From: Pseudoips prasinana
Taxonomy: Eukaryota > Arthropoda > Insecta > Lepidoptera > Nolidae
NCBI GenBank assembly: GCA_951640165.1
Contig: OX621257.1
Coordinates: forward strand, 7,079,201 to 7,143,200
Reading direction: 5' to 3'
Length of the DNA: 64,000 bases
Below are positions 20,583 through 30,400 of the stretch, piece after piece; position 1 is the first letter of the stretch, and every line of letters starts with the position of its first letter. A model generated the notes under the pieces. It was not told where the DNA came from, did not search any database, and saw only the letters and a program-made list of their open reading frames with translations. The position numbers were made by a program, and so were the translations under genes.

Positions 20583-21180
20583 ATAAATAAAATAAAATAA
20601 AAAAGGTTTTTATTCACGTAGACTTTAATAAGCGCTTGTATTTACAAGCGCTTATTAAAGTACTACAAACATGTTTTGACTATTTAGTCAGAACATGTTT
20701 GTAGTAATATAGTTGTATACATTATTATTTCTAGTAACATAGATATTTAGGTACACATTGTATGAAAACATTTATAAAATTTATTTTATTATAGCAATGA
20801 TATTTAGCTAGCTCGTATCAAGTTATTGTCAAGAGATTATGTTTAATTATCTAGTTTAAGTCTAATATTTTTACTACATATTGTCAATGGTTCTGTCTAT
20901 ATTAAGGTATTATTATTATGACGGACCTTGTGTTAATAACGACAGTGATTTAATGCTAACACCGGATCCAATGCGCCCCAACCGAGAAGATCCAGCGAAA
21001 CAAACTCAGTGGGTTCATCTATTACCGGTTTAAATACGACCCAGTTGAGACGGTCCGGCGAAACATACTCAAGCGGGCATGAATACGGGATTTGGTCCAA
21101 TTAAAGTAATTATTTCGTAGGCAAACACAATATATGCTAGATCGGTTGTCTGAATGTGACTATAGCAATCCCCTTCAAAT
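20583..21180 (-). mobile_element. Z-repeat, long reverse copy with local inversion
   Basis: The reverse complement holds the Z-repeat end plus its upstream part (TCCGGTGTTAGCATTAAAT, GTTTCGCTGGATCTTCTC, CATTCAATTGG-like). At 20620-20710 two short palindromes repeat the element end in inverted orientation. It is probably a LINE 3' end, because it is truncated to different lengths at its copies (26165, 31770, 32765, 44085, 49900). Confidence 0.6.
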
Positions 21181-21464
21181 GGCAACGTTATAGAAACTTT
21201 TGGGGGAGGCCTATGTAGACGATATCAGGCCGATGATGTGATGCCTTTCAATTTAAAATACTTGTAATAAGTGTAGTAATAGTATCGTCGGATCTCGGAC
21301 TTCAAAATGATAGCTCTCAGGTATAATCTAAGTTTTGCTTTATGAAAGTAATTAGGTGTGTGTTTGTACATTTAATGTCACGGTAGTAGATACAGTTACA
21401 TCTTGACAGTTATCCGTTCGAAGGGGATCGAACCAACATCCATATCCTGGCTGGCCTGTTCGTC

Positions 21465-21650
21465 TAAGTCAAAGGTACTTTATTCCGTAAAAATTTTACA
21501 TTTATGTGGAATCGTCATTTTTTTTTTACCCTACCGTGCAGTGCATGACGTGGCAGCTACTGAGAAACACTGCCAGAAAACTCAGTAGGAATCCTTTTTT
21601 AAAATAAAATATACTTAAGATTAATTACAATCATGTGTGTTGACTCAGAA
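21465..21650 (-). mobile_element. Jockey-like LINE 3' end, short copy
   Basis: AAAAATTTTACATTTATGTG, CTACCGTGCAGTGCATGACG and GAATCCTTTTTTAAAATAAA are shared with 33430-33600 and 56720-56820. Only the 3' UTR-like part is present. Confidence 0.6.
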
Positions 21651-21651
21651 C

Positions 21652-21890
21652 ATCTAGTGGTTAGTGACCCTGACTGCTACGCCAGAGGTCGTGGGTTCGA
21701 TTCCCACCCGGGACAAATCTATGTGTGATGAACACGATAATTTGTTCTGTGTCTGGGTGTAATTTATCTATAATATGTATGTATTTAGAAATATATAAGT
21801 ATGTTTATCAGTTGTCTGGTTGCCATAGTACAGGCTTTATCTAGTTTGGGATCAGATGGCAGTGTGTTAGTTGACCCAAGATATTTATAT
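21652..21890 (+). repeat. SINE-D
   Basis: CTAGTGGTTAGTGACC head and B box GTGGGTTCGATTCCC, then TGTGATGAACACG, GTTGCCATAGTACAGG and GGGATCAGATGGCAGTG. Tail ATTTATATTTT. A second form is at 57440 and an interrupted one at 58577. Confidence 0.75.
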
Positions 21891-21892
21891 TT

Positions 21893-22130
21893 TATTAATG
21901 TCCTGGAACATTGTTGACTCACGGCCATCTGATAGCAAACTAAGCAGAACTTGTACTACGGAAACCAGATAACTGATATATTTTCTACTTTTCTTTTGTA
22001 AATAGATACTTATATAGATAATTAAACAGACATGTTCATGCTCACAAATATCTGTCTAGGGTAGGAATCGAAACCACGACCTGCCGCGTGAAAGGCAAGT
22101 ATCTACCAACCACGCCAACCGGCCTGTCTT
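21893..22130 (-). repeat. SINE-A, full-length reverse copy
   Basis: From AATGTCCTGGAAC to CCAACCACGCCAACCGGCC. The B box complement (GGAATCGAAACC) is slightly drifted. It stands tail to tail with SINE-D. Confidence 0.8.
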
Positions 22131-22180
22131 AAACTATGTCTTTGGCTTTCACTGCTTCACCGGATAAAAGAGTCAAGCAG

Positions 22181-22420
22181 GGGCTCTACCGGCTAAGTCA
22201 CCGAACATAGATTTCTTTAATGGTGTTCAATGAAATAAAGGCTAAAAATGACTTAATCAATTGTTAAATCGGCTTCAACGTTGACAATAGATTCCGTCCT
22301 ATTTATAACGTCACATGTGGTCATGGAAACCGATATAAGGATTGATTAAGTCATTTTTAACCTTTATTTATTTGAACGCCATTTAAGAAATAGATGTTCG
22401 GCGACTTAGCCGTAGAGCCC
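22181..22420. mobile_element. 240-bp MITE with about 95-bp arms, flanked by CAG
   Basis: GGGCTCTACCGGCTAAGTCA opens the left arm; the right arm ends with TTAGCCGTAGAGCCC. Inside the arms AAAAATGACTTAATCAAT and its complement pair again. CAG is present at 22178-22180 and 22421-22423. Confidence 0.7.
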
Positions 22421-22439
22421 CAGGAGTTATAATCATAAT

Positions 22440-22795
22440 CATTTATTCATATAAAATAGAGTTACATATTAGAGCTTACAAAATATTTGTGTGATGAGCA
22501 CGAATATTTGTTTCTGATAAATGGATGTTTTCTATGTATTTAACGGTCACCGTAGCCTAGTTGGTAGTGCTCCTGCCTACGAAGCTGGTGGTCCTGGGTT
22601 CGAATCCCGGTAAGTGCAAAGATTTGTGTGATGAGCACGAATATTTGTTTCTGAGTCATGGATGTTTTCTATGTATTTAAGTATTTATCTATCTATATAA
22701 GTATGTATATCGTCGCCTGGTACCCATAGTACAAGCTATGCTTAGTTTGGGGCTAGGATGATCTGTGTCACATTGTCCCTAGATATTATAGATAT
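22440..22795 (+). repeat. SINE-C with a partial copy in front
   Basis: At 22485-22543 a body fragment (TTTGTGTGATGAGCACGAAT) precedes a complete copy from CACCGTAGCCTAGTTGG, with anticodon-arm-like TGCCTACGAAGC and B box GGGTTCGAATCCCGG, to TTTGGGGCTAGGATGATCTG. It is tRNA-like but lacks a pairing acceptor stem, so it is not a tRNA gene. Confidence 0.75.
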
Positions 22796-23039
22796 AACTA
22801 GGATACAGTGCATCTATTTAGCTTGTGGTGAAGCATGTGAATACAATGGTTTATGGCGTCTAGTCAATAAGACTTCTTATACCGTAACCTATGCTATAAG
22901 GCACCTCCCTTGGGGTTCGAAACTCTGCTCAGTACGGATACTCACGTGGAGATGTATATTGGGGTCGGATATTTACGCAAATGTCATCCTATATTGAAGA
23001 TGCGGATTCGTCTGATTGAGAATAGGAAGAAGCATGTCA

Positions 23040-23525
23040 TCGATTTTTTTTATAGCAGAGGACGACAAACGAGCAAGTCACCTGTGCCTCTAGCACGAGT
23101 TCCTGTAGTTTACTTACTCGATCACACGTACAGTTTCTCCCATACATTGAGCACCAGCGCCTCTCGCGTAAACTATTAAGAACTAAAACTCTGGTGCTCA
23201 ATGTATGGGACGAAACTGTACGTGTGATCGAGTAAGTAAACTGCAGGAACTCGTGCTAGAGGCACTGATGGTAAGTGATCATCGCCGCCCATGACCACTC
23301 GCAACACCAGAGGGGTCGCGGGTGCGTTGCTGGCCTTTAAGAGTCAGCAAACAAGTGTTCCTGACAATTCCCCCTACCCCGATGAGCTCTGGCGACCTTA
23401 CTGACACGCGGAAACACAACATTAAAATTATTAATTTTATTATTAAGGAATGTCTTCTGTAAGGTGGAGGTACTTCCCCAGTTGGGCTGTTCTTTTAGCG
23501 AAATAACGCTATGCCCCACCTCTCT
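23040..23525 (+). repeat. H-repeat interrupted by P1
   Basis: GAGGACGACAAACGAGCAAG, then the P1 insertion, then ATGGTAAGTGATCATCGCC, TCGCAACACCAGAGG, GGCCTTTAAGAGTCAGCA, CCGATGAGCTCTGGCGACC and AATGTCTTCTGTAAGGTGG. Related copies: 27720, 31945, 37398 (reverse) and 55838 (reverse). Confidence 0.7.
23085..23264. mobile_element. P1 palindromic MITE, copy 2, with CTG target duplication
   Basis: TGCCTCTAGCACGAG to CTCGTGCTAGAGGCA inside the H-repeat. Uninterrupted H-repeats read CACCTGATGG, whereas here CTG stands on both sides (23082-23084, 23265-23267), so three bases were duplicated. Confidence 0.8.
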
Positions 23526-23596
23526 TAATCATATGATAAGTAAGTCTGTATCAGTTCTGAAATAATTTAATTTCATACCTCTTACGCCCTGGTATT

Positions 23597-23710
23597 TAAA
23601 AAACCGACCAAGAGCGAGTTGGACTCGCGCAAGATGGATTCCGTACCATTATCTATAAAAACGGGCAAAAAAATTCACGTATGTTGTATGGGAGCCCCCT
23701 TAAATATTTA
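23597..23710 (+). repeat. Dispersed repeat (CCGGCCAAG family), truncated
   Basis: AAAAAACCGACCAAGAGCGA, TTCCGTACCATTATCTATAA and GTATGGGAGCCCCCTTA. A longer relative is at 56070-56460. Confidence 0.6.
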
Positions 23711-24295
23711 TTTTATTTTACTTTTTTGTATTTGTTGTTATGAATGAACGAACTTGAGCGCTTGAACGAAATTGAATGAACGCTGTGCCTTACCTCTCTT
23801 AAATCAATACGGAATTCTAATAACTGTTGTGTTCAGTTTCAAGGAAAGGTAAAGGTGTTTAAGTGTCCCACATTATACATTGCATAATGAGCACTTACAA
23901 AGAAAAAAATAAAACTGTAAAAAGCCAACCTTAACTCATATTTATATTAAACGAAAATAGTCTTTACAACAAAGAAAATAAAGTTCATTTTTGCTTTTGC
24001 CGCACTGTCATATCCGTTGGGAGAGTGTTCACAGTAGCTCTGTCAGATATTTGATCGAATTTCACTTTTAAATAGTCCATGCAAGTATGTTTAAGAGGAA
24101 AACGTAGGTACGTAGACCGTGAAATGTATCCAATCTTTTATTCATTCAGTATTTACATTCGTGAACGAATGAATGTAAAAACTGTCGGTGGTTTCATAGG
24201 TTTCCAATATTGTGATTTCATGTTTATTAGTTACTACTCGTGTCCCGTGTTTTAACCCGTACTTTATAAGTGATAGCCTGTGTGTTATTCGGATC

Positions 24296-24535
24296 ACCGA
24301 TAGATGCTCTCATCAGTCCGTAAGTGGTTTGCGAGGACAAGCAACTAGGCTCGCGGTCGAGTCATGGATGGGTGACCGCCAAAGTGGTTTATTTTCTGAG
24401 CTACTCCATGCTTCGGAGGGCACGTTAAGCTGTCGGTCCCGGCTGTAGCCATTAGGCAACAGTCGTTAGCCATGCCAGAGGCCTACTGGGCGGCGTGAAC
24501 AACTCTGACACTAGGGTACCCACTGCCCACACGAT
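24296..24535 (+). repeat. 5S-SINE (5S rRNA-derived), copy 1
   Basis: AGCAACTAGGCTCGCGGTC followed by ATGGATGGGTGACCGCC matches the internal control region of animal 5S rRNA (AAGCAAC..GGTCAGT..TGGATGGGTGACCG). The body continues with CTTCGGAGGGCACGTTAAGC and CAACTCTGACACTAGGGTA. This suggests a SINE3-type element transcribed by Pol III from a type-1 promoter. Confidence 0.75.
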
Positions 24536-24871
24536 AATTCTTTGCCATCAATCGACTGAGTAAGCATTCCACCCACGCCATAACTACTAGCATCCGTATG
24601 CACTTCGAAAGGTTTGCTATAGTCGGGACAGGATAAAACAGGTGCGGAAACCAGACGTTCCTTAAGCTTCTGAAAAGCAGAATCAGCTTCAGGAGTCCAT
24701 TTAAAAGAAGGTGCACCTTTCTTGGAAGATGTCAACTTATTCAAGGGGCCAGCTATGGTACTAAAGTTTGGAACGAAACGCCTATACCACGTCGCAATTC
24801 CAAGGAAGCGTTTAAGGTCCTTACGACAAGTAGGTGTCGGATAATTCAGTATAGCTTCCACCTTGGCTGGA
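24536..24871 (-). pseudogene. Ty3/gypsy pol fragment (reverse transcriptase end and RNase H start)
   Basis: The minus strand reads about 112 codons without stop: DPAKVEAILNYPTPT, KRFLGIATWYRRFVPNFS, FKWTPEADSAFQKLKERL and the RNase H entry FEVHTDASSYGVGGMLTQ. These are hallmarks of gypsy pol downstream of the YVDD box. Both ends are cut off by SINE-like repeats. No LTR, integrase or gag is nearby, so it is a fragment. Confidence 0.85.
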
Positions 24872-25110
24872 TCTGATCATCATCATCATGTCAGCCAAAA
24901 GTACAACCACTGCTGGACAAAAGCCTCCCCAAATAGAATTTGCTATAATCGCCGAGCTTCGCAGACGGGTTGACGATCGCTGTTTGATGGTCATAGTTCA
25001 CAGAACAACGCTGCTGCCCGTTTTCTGGTAGTTATTCCTTTGGACGATGTATACGTCCCCCACGGGATGAGATGGGGTGATGATATTCTATGCCGTCACC
25101 ACACAGCACT
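24872..25110 (-). repeat. ATG-tail element, reverse copy
   Basis: GATCATCATCATCATGTCAG, CACTGCTGGACAAAAGCC, GATCGCTGTTTGATGGTCAT and CAACGCTGCTGCCC. It abuts the gypsy fragment. Confidence 0.75.
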
Positions 25111-25246
25111 TTCACAGTTATTTGGATATATAAGCTAAATAACTACAAAGTTTCATCATTTTGATGAAATTGACAATCGAACCTTCATGGTCGAGTTTCG
25201 TGGTTGTTGTTCATTCGTAATAAAGTAAATTCGTCACATTTTTGTA

Positions 25247-25376
25247 CAGACGCACATCCAGCTACCCCAATGTGTCAAATATCTTTTAATCTATAAAATA
25301 ATTTCAACTTTATCACATAAGCATAAGGCATTGGGGAAATTTGACAGATTTGGGTAGCTTGATATACTGGTGTCTG
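25247..25376. mobile_element. P2 palindromic MITE
   Basis: CAGACGCACATCCAGC at the left and GGTGTCTG at the right, flanked by TA. Slightly shorter in the centre than other copies. Confidence 0.8.
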
Positions 25377-25509
25377 TACAATCCATATTATATTACATTA
25401 TATAAGTCTTAATTTTCCATCATTTTTGCGTAACGTACCGATAGCAAGTAAACTTATTGATTTTACCGCGTGAAATTATTCAACTAAAAAAATGGAAATA
25501 TTAATAAAA

Positions 25510-25700
25510 AATTGAGCACGTAAAGCCGTGAGTCATGTACCTGACCTCTTTCCGGTCGTATCGTGTCGCTAGGCGTCCCATCGGATCATGAGAGTGATGG
25601 AATAGAAAGTGCTCCTGTGTTTGCGCAAACAAGTGTGTGCAAGAAATACTTAAAGTCTCAATAGAGATTAGCCATCTGCACGGGACATATTATAGTGCAC
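25510..25700 (-). repeat. SINE-E, reverse, partial
   Basis: CACGTAAAGCCGTGAGTCAT, TCCGGTCGTATCGTGTCG, GAATAGAAAGTGCTCCTGTG and CTCAATAGAGATTAGCC. Parts of it recur at 28140, 28890 and 43450. A perfect hairpin lies at its end. Confidence 0.55.
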
Positions 25701-25721
25701 ACTTGTGCACTATAATATGTC
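25684..25721. repeat. Perfect 17-bp hairpin with 4-base loop
   Basis: GACATATTATAGTGCAC and its exact complement are separated by ACTT. The related copy at 28215 has only one arm. Confidence 0.8.
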
Positions 25722-25769
25722 ATAAATAATACTATATGCTCCTTCTGTATATAACATCTTTTAGTGGAT

Positions 25770-25860
25770 TTGACCTCGCTTATCTTGGCACTTGATGGGG
25801 GAGCTCCGGGAACGCGGGTATGCTGCTCCCTTGCGTAGTATCGGAGCTAACTTACATTTT
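25770..25860. repeat. Unclassified repeat, third copy of the 4241 type
   Basis: GGCACTTGATGGGGGAGCTC and GGAACGCGGGTATGCTGCTC. Short copy without clear ends. Confidence 0.45.
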
Positions 25861-26164
25861 CTGCTATAGGATTTACTAAGGCATGAAATGTACCTATTAT
25901 TAGTCACGCCACGGCTACAGTTTTGTCATTAGATGACAACAATAGAAACCCCTATTAAAAACTTTCTTCAAATCACATCAATCTTATATTCCAAGTCTGT
26001 CTTCAAGGCAACATATGATTTTTAACTTTAAGACAATGGGATCAACGTATATATTTCTTTGTAGGCTCTTTGAACTTAACCTCAAACTAAATGTGTCTTT
26101 AAGACTAACCTTGATTCTAAACAATACATGAAAGCTTGTTGTAATATATTGCATTTCAAAATAA

Positions 26165-26740
26165 AATAAAATATATAAAATAAAAAAGGTTTTAATTCAC
26201 GTAGACTTTAAAAAAGCGGTTGTAAATAGTCAGAACATGTTTGTTGTAATACAGTTATTATTTCTAATTACTTATTACAGATATTTAGGTACACGGAATG
26301 TTAAAACATTTATACAATTTATTTTATAATGGTAGTGATATTTAGCTAGCTTGTATTAAGTTATTGTCAAGGAGATTATGTTTAGGTTTAATTATTGAAA
26401 CTTATATGTTACTACATATTGTCTGAATGGTTCTGTCTATATTACGGTATGAATTCGGTATTATTATTATAACGGACCTTGTGTTTAAAACGACGGTCGC
26501 GCTTTAATGCTACCACCGGAGTACTTTTTATTCTGTGCCACCGGATCCAATGCGCCCCAACTGAGAAAACCCAGCGAAACAAACTCAGCAGGTTTATCTA
26601 CTACCGGTTCCAACACGGCCCAGTTGAGACGGTCCGGCGAAACATACTCAAGCGGGCATGAATACGGGATTTGGTCCACTTAAAGTAATTATTTAGTAGG
26701 CAAACACAATATCTGCTCGATCGGTTGTCTGAATGTATAT
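26165..26740 (-). mobile_element. Z-repeat, long reverse copy
   Basis: From the AATAAAATAT-type tail through TTCACGTAGACTTTAAAAAA, ACAGAACATG-type landmarks, ACGGACCTTGTGTTTAAAAC, ACCACCGGAGTAC and GGCCCAGTTGAGACGGTCC. On the minus strand a 64-codon frame (26485-26679) is open but unproven. Confidence 0.6.
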
Positions 26741-26874
26741 TAATTTAGATTATATTTAGGAAACAAAAGAAAAACATCTAAACAATAACATTATTCATTT
26801 TGAGACAGAGTCAATAAATTATTTTTAGTATATGTTAGCAATCATATTACAGATAGTCACAGATAGTTCACGTA

Positions 26875-27245
26875 ACTCAACAAATTAGTCATGTCTACAA
26901 AAAGAAGGCTACAAGATCTCCAGCGAGCAATGTGCAGGTAGGTGGGGAGCGCCAGGCGTCTTTGTCATCGATGTACTCTTTAGTGGTATAGTAACCCATA
27001 GCTATAAGTACACGTTTAATATGTGTCTTGAAACTTGTATCAGGCAGATCAGTAATATGAGTAGGAAGCTTGTTATAAAACCTAATACAATTTCCTAAAA
27101 ATTATTTATTCGTTTTGCTAACTCTAAAGCCTGGTATTGCAAGTTTGTCTTTATTCCTAGTATTAATGTTATGCGGTTCTACTCGCATAGTTCTCTTAAT
27201 GTAATATTTGGAGCTTGTTGAATTATGCACTCCCACTTTTAAATA
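26875..27245 (-). mobile_element. Jockey-like LINE, reverse-transcriptase C terminus
   Basis: The minus strand reads FYNKLPTHITDLPDTSFK and KRVLIAMGYYTTKEYIDD, comparable to the YNRLPKDIL...LLGKAYYS block at 2900. Truncated at both ends. Confidence 0.7.
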
Positions 27246-27279
27246 AATAGGTTTCACATACATTTCAGCTTCATTTTAT

Positions 27280-27480
27280 TATGCGGTATGCATGTGTGAC
27301 AGTCACCTCGGCGCTTCGTGTCGCGGGTTTGAGTCCCGCGCCGGACAACTATTTGTGTGACCCATAAATAGTTGTTCTGGGTCTGGATTCTGGATGTAAT
27401 TTGTGTCCGTCTATATATGTTTTGTAAAGTACCCCGCGACACAGGGATTGGATTCCCTAGTGCGGGCGTTGTCTTTTAAC
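27280..27480 (+). repeat. SINE-B
   Basis: GTGTGACAGTCACCTCGGCG, B box GTCGCGGGTTTGAGTCCCGC, ACCCATAAATAGTTGTTCTG, GTAAAGTACCCCGCGACACA and GTGCGGGCGTTGTC. Nearly full length. Confidence 0.8.
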
Positions 27481-27652
27481 AAAAAAAATACTACATATCA
27501 GATGTCAAATCATATGCAACTACAGAACGGCTCGCTCGTTTTTTTAAAAGTAAGTAATGAATTAGGGTACAATTGCTAACTATGAGTATCTTCCACTAGT
27601 TCACTGTAATGATGATGATGATTATTAAATTTAAATAATAGGAAAGTTGTGC

Positions 27653-27711
27653 AATAGATTTTCAGGTTTTTTTCTTTGTATTTAACAAAGAAAAAATCCT
27701 GAAAATCTATT
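27653..27711. repeat. 26-bp hairpin, one mismatch, 7-base loop
   Basis: AATAGATTTTCAGG begins the left arm and CCTGAAAATCTATT ends the right arm. The loop is TATTTAA. Confidence 0.8.
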
Positions 27712-27717
27712 CCGAAG

Positions 27718-27800
27718 CCATTCCGGCTTCTGTAAGGTGGAGGTACTTCCCCAGTCGGGCTGCTTTTTGAACGAATGAACGCTGTGCCCTACCTCTTTGG
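27718..27800 (+). repeat. H-repeat 3' fragment
   Basis: CTTCTGTAAGGTGGAGGTAC, TTCCCCAGTCGGGCTGC and GAACGCTGTGCCCTACCTCT match the end of the copy at 23040. Confidence 0.65.
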
Positions 27801-28139
27801 AAAGTAAGAAAATGTAATGCTCCACGTACTCAGACTCAGACCGTCAGACAGATGTCTACATAAACATTCTTTTATAACAAAATGTGTCGAAAGCTGTACG
27901 TTCAGCATATGTATTAAATCTCATAGAAAAAGAAATTTAATTTTTAAATCCAATAAAACCTCAAAATTGTCAACCCTACTCCAGCCTAACACACGTAAAC
28001 GTGCGTGACCCTTTGGTAAATTAAGTCGATGGCTGTCTAACTTGTGCCTTAATAGGGTTCACACAACTGACACAGCTCACGTATGACCTCAGCTTTCAAA
28101 CGGTGTGGACCGTCTGGTTAGACGGTATTTAATTAAATT

Positions 28140-28300
28140 TTCCTCAGCTATTAATAATGTCCTCCTAGCTGAATTTCGGCCACAGTGACCAGTCTCAATG
28201 GAGAATAGCCATCTGCGCGGGACATATTATACTCGTAGTGCACAAGTGTGTGCGGAAACCCAGACAGGAGCACTTTCTATTCCATCACTCTCATATATAT
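28140..28300 (-). repeat. SINE-E related fragment
   Basis: CGCGGGACATATTATACTCG, GTGTGTGCGGAAACC and CAGGAGCACTTTCTATTCCA match the 25570-25700 block in the other orientation. Confidence 0.5.
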
Positions 28301-28379
28301 ATGTATATATATACTTACATAAATATAGCTATATTATGCATTGTGTACCTAATATTAATAGTTTTTAATTATAATTAGT

Positions 28380-28702
28380 ACTAGCTGTGCCCCGCGGTTT
28401 TACTCGCGTTTAATTTTATAAATTATCATAGCTCCTCCCACGTAAATGATAGCGTGATAATATGTAGTCTATATGTTCACCCGACCTCTTAATAATATTC
28501 ATGCAAAATTTTAAGTAAATCCATTCAGAACTTTTTGAGTTTAGCCCGGACATACATACAGACAAACAGACACACAGACAAAATTCGAAAAAACGAATAT
28601 TTTTGGCTTCGATATCGAATGTAAATCACGCCCCATGTATCCTTTAAAAAAAATATTCAATGTACAGTTTTGACTTTCCTACGATTTTATTATATGTATA
28701 GA
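28380..28702 (+). mobile_element. HLE copy (long variant)
   Basis: CTAGCTGTGCCCCGCGG to TTTATTATATGTATAGAT, with the same internal order as 10892 and 19044. Confidence 0.8.
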
Positions 28703-28889
28703 TTAATTTAAGTGTCTTCAATATGAGGATACTGACTAGCCTGTACCTTGTTTTTTTATCAGTGTTACTCACCAATGTCATTGTGCACGTGGTGGCACCT
28801 TTAGAAGCTGTACATTTAAATTATATTATTGTATAGATTAAAATATTTTAGATTTAAGTAGATGTAACAGCTACTGGATGTCCTTAAAT

Positions 28890-29130
28890 AAATAACGCGA
28901 TGGGATGACTAGCAACACGACTGGAAACAGGTCAGGCACAGGACCGACGGCTTTACGTGCTCTCCGAGGCACGGGAGTATAATACCGCCAACTCCATGAC
29001 TTCGGGTTGATACGGATAAATTCTTTTTACAGAAAAATGCCAAAATCACTTTTGGCTGACTTGGGATTTGAACCCAGGACCTCGTTAACTGCGGTTGAAC
29101 ACGCTACCGCTACCACCGAGGCAGTTTTTT
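28890..29130 (-). repeat. SINE-E, reverse copy with tRNA-like end
   Basis: GGGATGACTAGCAACACGAC, CAGGACCGACGGCTTTACGT, then TTTGAACCCAGGACCTCG (B box complement) and CTACCACCGAGGCAG (A-box side). A second copy is at 43450-43676. Confidence 0.7.
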
Positions 29131-29480
29131 TTATTTATTTTATGCTGAATGGGTTTGCCCTTGACCACGATCTCACCTGATGGTAAGTGAAGATGTGGTC
29201 GAAGATGGACCGCGCGTACCCATAAGATGCCTGTTCACTCTAGCCTTGAATAAACCCATGTTGTATGAGTCTGGAAACACGTCGTTCGGGAGGGTGTTCC
29301 ACTGCTTAGCCGTGCGTATGATAAAGGAGGAAGCAAAGCGCTTCGTACGGCAGAATGGGATGTCAACAACAAAGCGGTGAAAACCCTCCCGACGCCTAGT
29401 AGTCCGATGAAAAAAGGAGGAAGGAGGGATAAGTTCATGGAGGTCTTGAGCGCATTCTCCATGACATGACAGTCTCAGCA
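29131..29480 (-). mobile_element. LINE reverse-transcriptase C terminus
   Basis: The minus strand reads about 95 codons: CAQDLHELIPPSSFFHR, VVDIPFCRTKRFASSF, RTAKQWNTLPNDVFPDSYN and FKARVNRHLMG. This is the conserved end of a common insect non-LTR element, 5'-truncated. Still open, but only a fragment. Confidence 0.8.
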
Positions 29481-29569
29481 ATTATAAAATATTTGGAACT
29501 AATATTTCTGTATTTTATTTTTCAGTCATGGGATCAAAGGACATCCCTTTTATCCCTTTGATCCATACA

Positions 29570-29840
29570 TACTGTTCGCGTGGTTGGCAAATGCTTGCCT
29601 TTCCCGCCGGGGGTCGTGGGTTCGATTCCCGCCCAGGACAGATATTTGTGTGCATGAACATGTCTGTTTGTCCTGAGTTTGGTTGTATTTATCTATATAA
29701 GTATGTATTTACAAAAGAAAAATAATATATGTAGTATATCAGTTATCTGGTTTCCATAGTACAAGCTCTGCTTAGTTTGGGATCAGATGGTCGTGTGTAA
29801 ATAATGTCCCAAGATATTATTATTATTATAAAATGGTATT
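29570..29840 (+). repeat. SINE-A, nearly full length
   Basis: TCGCGTGGTTGGCAAATGC, B box GGTCGTGGGTTCGATTCCC, GTATGTATTTACAAAAG, TAGTACAAGCTCTGCTTAG and GGGATCAGATGGTCGTG. ATTATT tail. Confidence 0.85.
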
Positions 29841-29849
29841 GTCTATGTT

Positions 29850-30100
29850 GAGGAAATAATTGAATATTATTATTATTATTATGATGTACCTTGTGTGCAT
29901 AACGACGGTCGCGCTTTAATGCTACCACCGGACCGAATACGCCCCAACTGAGAAGACCCAGCGAAACAAACTCAGCGGGTTCACAAACTCAGCGGGTTCA
30001 TCTAGTGCCGTATTCAACACGGCCCAGTTGAGACGGTCCGTCGAAACATACTCAAGCGGGCATGAACACGGGTTTAGCCGTAACTTTATAACAGTAAAAC
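29850..30100 (-). mobile_element. Z-repeat, upstream part only
   Basis: TACCTTGTGTGCATAACGAC, GCTTTAATGCTACCACCGGA, GCCCAGTTGAGACGGTCC and AACATACTCAAGCGGGCATG. A short direct duplication of ACAAACTCAGCGGGTTCA lies inside. Confidence 0.6.
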
Positions 30101-30194
30101 TGTTTTTTCGCGAATGATCCTCTGTCAGTCTAAAGATGGCGCACGGATTTTTATGCAGCGCCGTCGCTCACTGCCCATCAGACCGCTCATTACA

Positions 30195-30400
30195 GTTTTT
30201 TTTTAGCAACTCTCTCTCTAGTGCATCTAGTCCCTGTGTCGCGGGGGGTACTTTACACACATATAATAGACGGACAAAATTTACATCCAGACTAAGAACA
30301 ACTATTTATGGGTCATACAAATAGTTGTCCAGTGCGGGTCTCGAACCCACGACACGAAGGGGCGAGGCGACTGTCTTAGCCGCTGCGCCACTTTAACACT
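30195..30400 (-). repeat. SINE-B, reverse copy
   Basis: TCCCTGTGTCGCGGGGGGTA, CATATAATAGACGGAC, CAAATAGTTGTCCAGTGCGG, B box complement GTCTCGAACCCACG and CTGCGCCACTTTAACAC. Full-length head present. Confidence 0.8.

Noticed and set aside
22545..22620. tRNA gene
   Set aside because: A and B boxes are present, but the acceptor stem does not pair and the sequence continues as SINE-C, which is repeated at 50257 and 57125.
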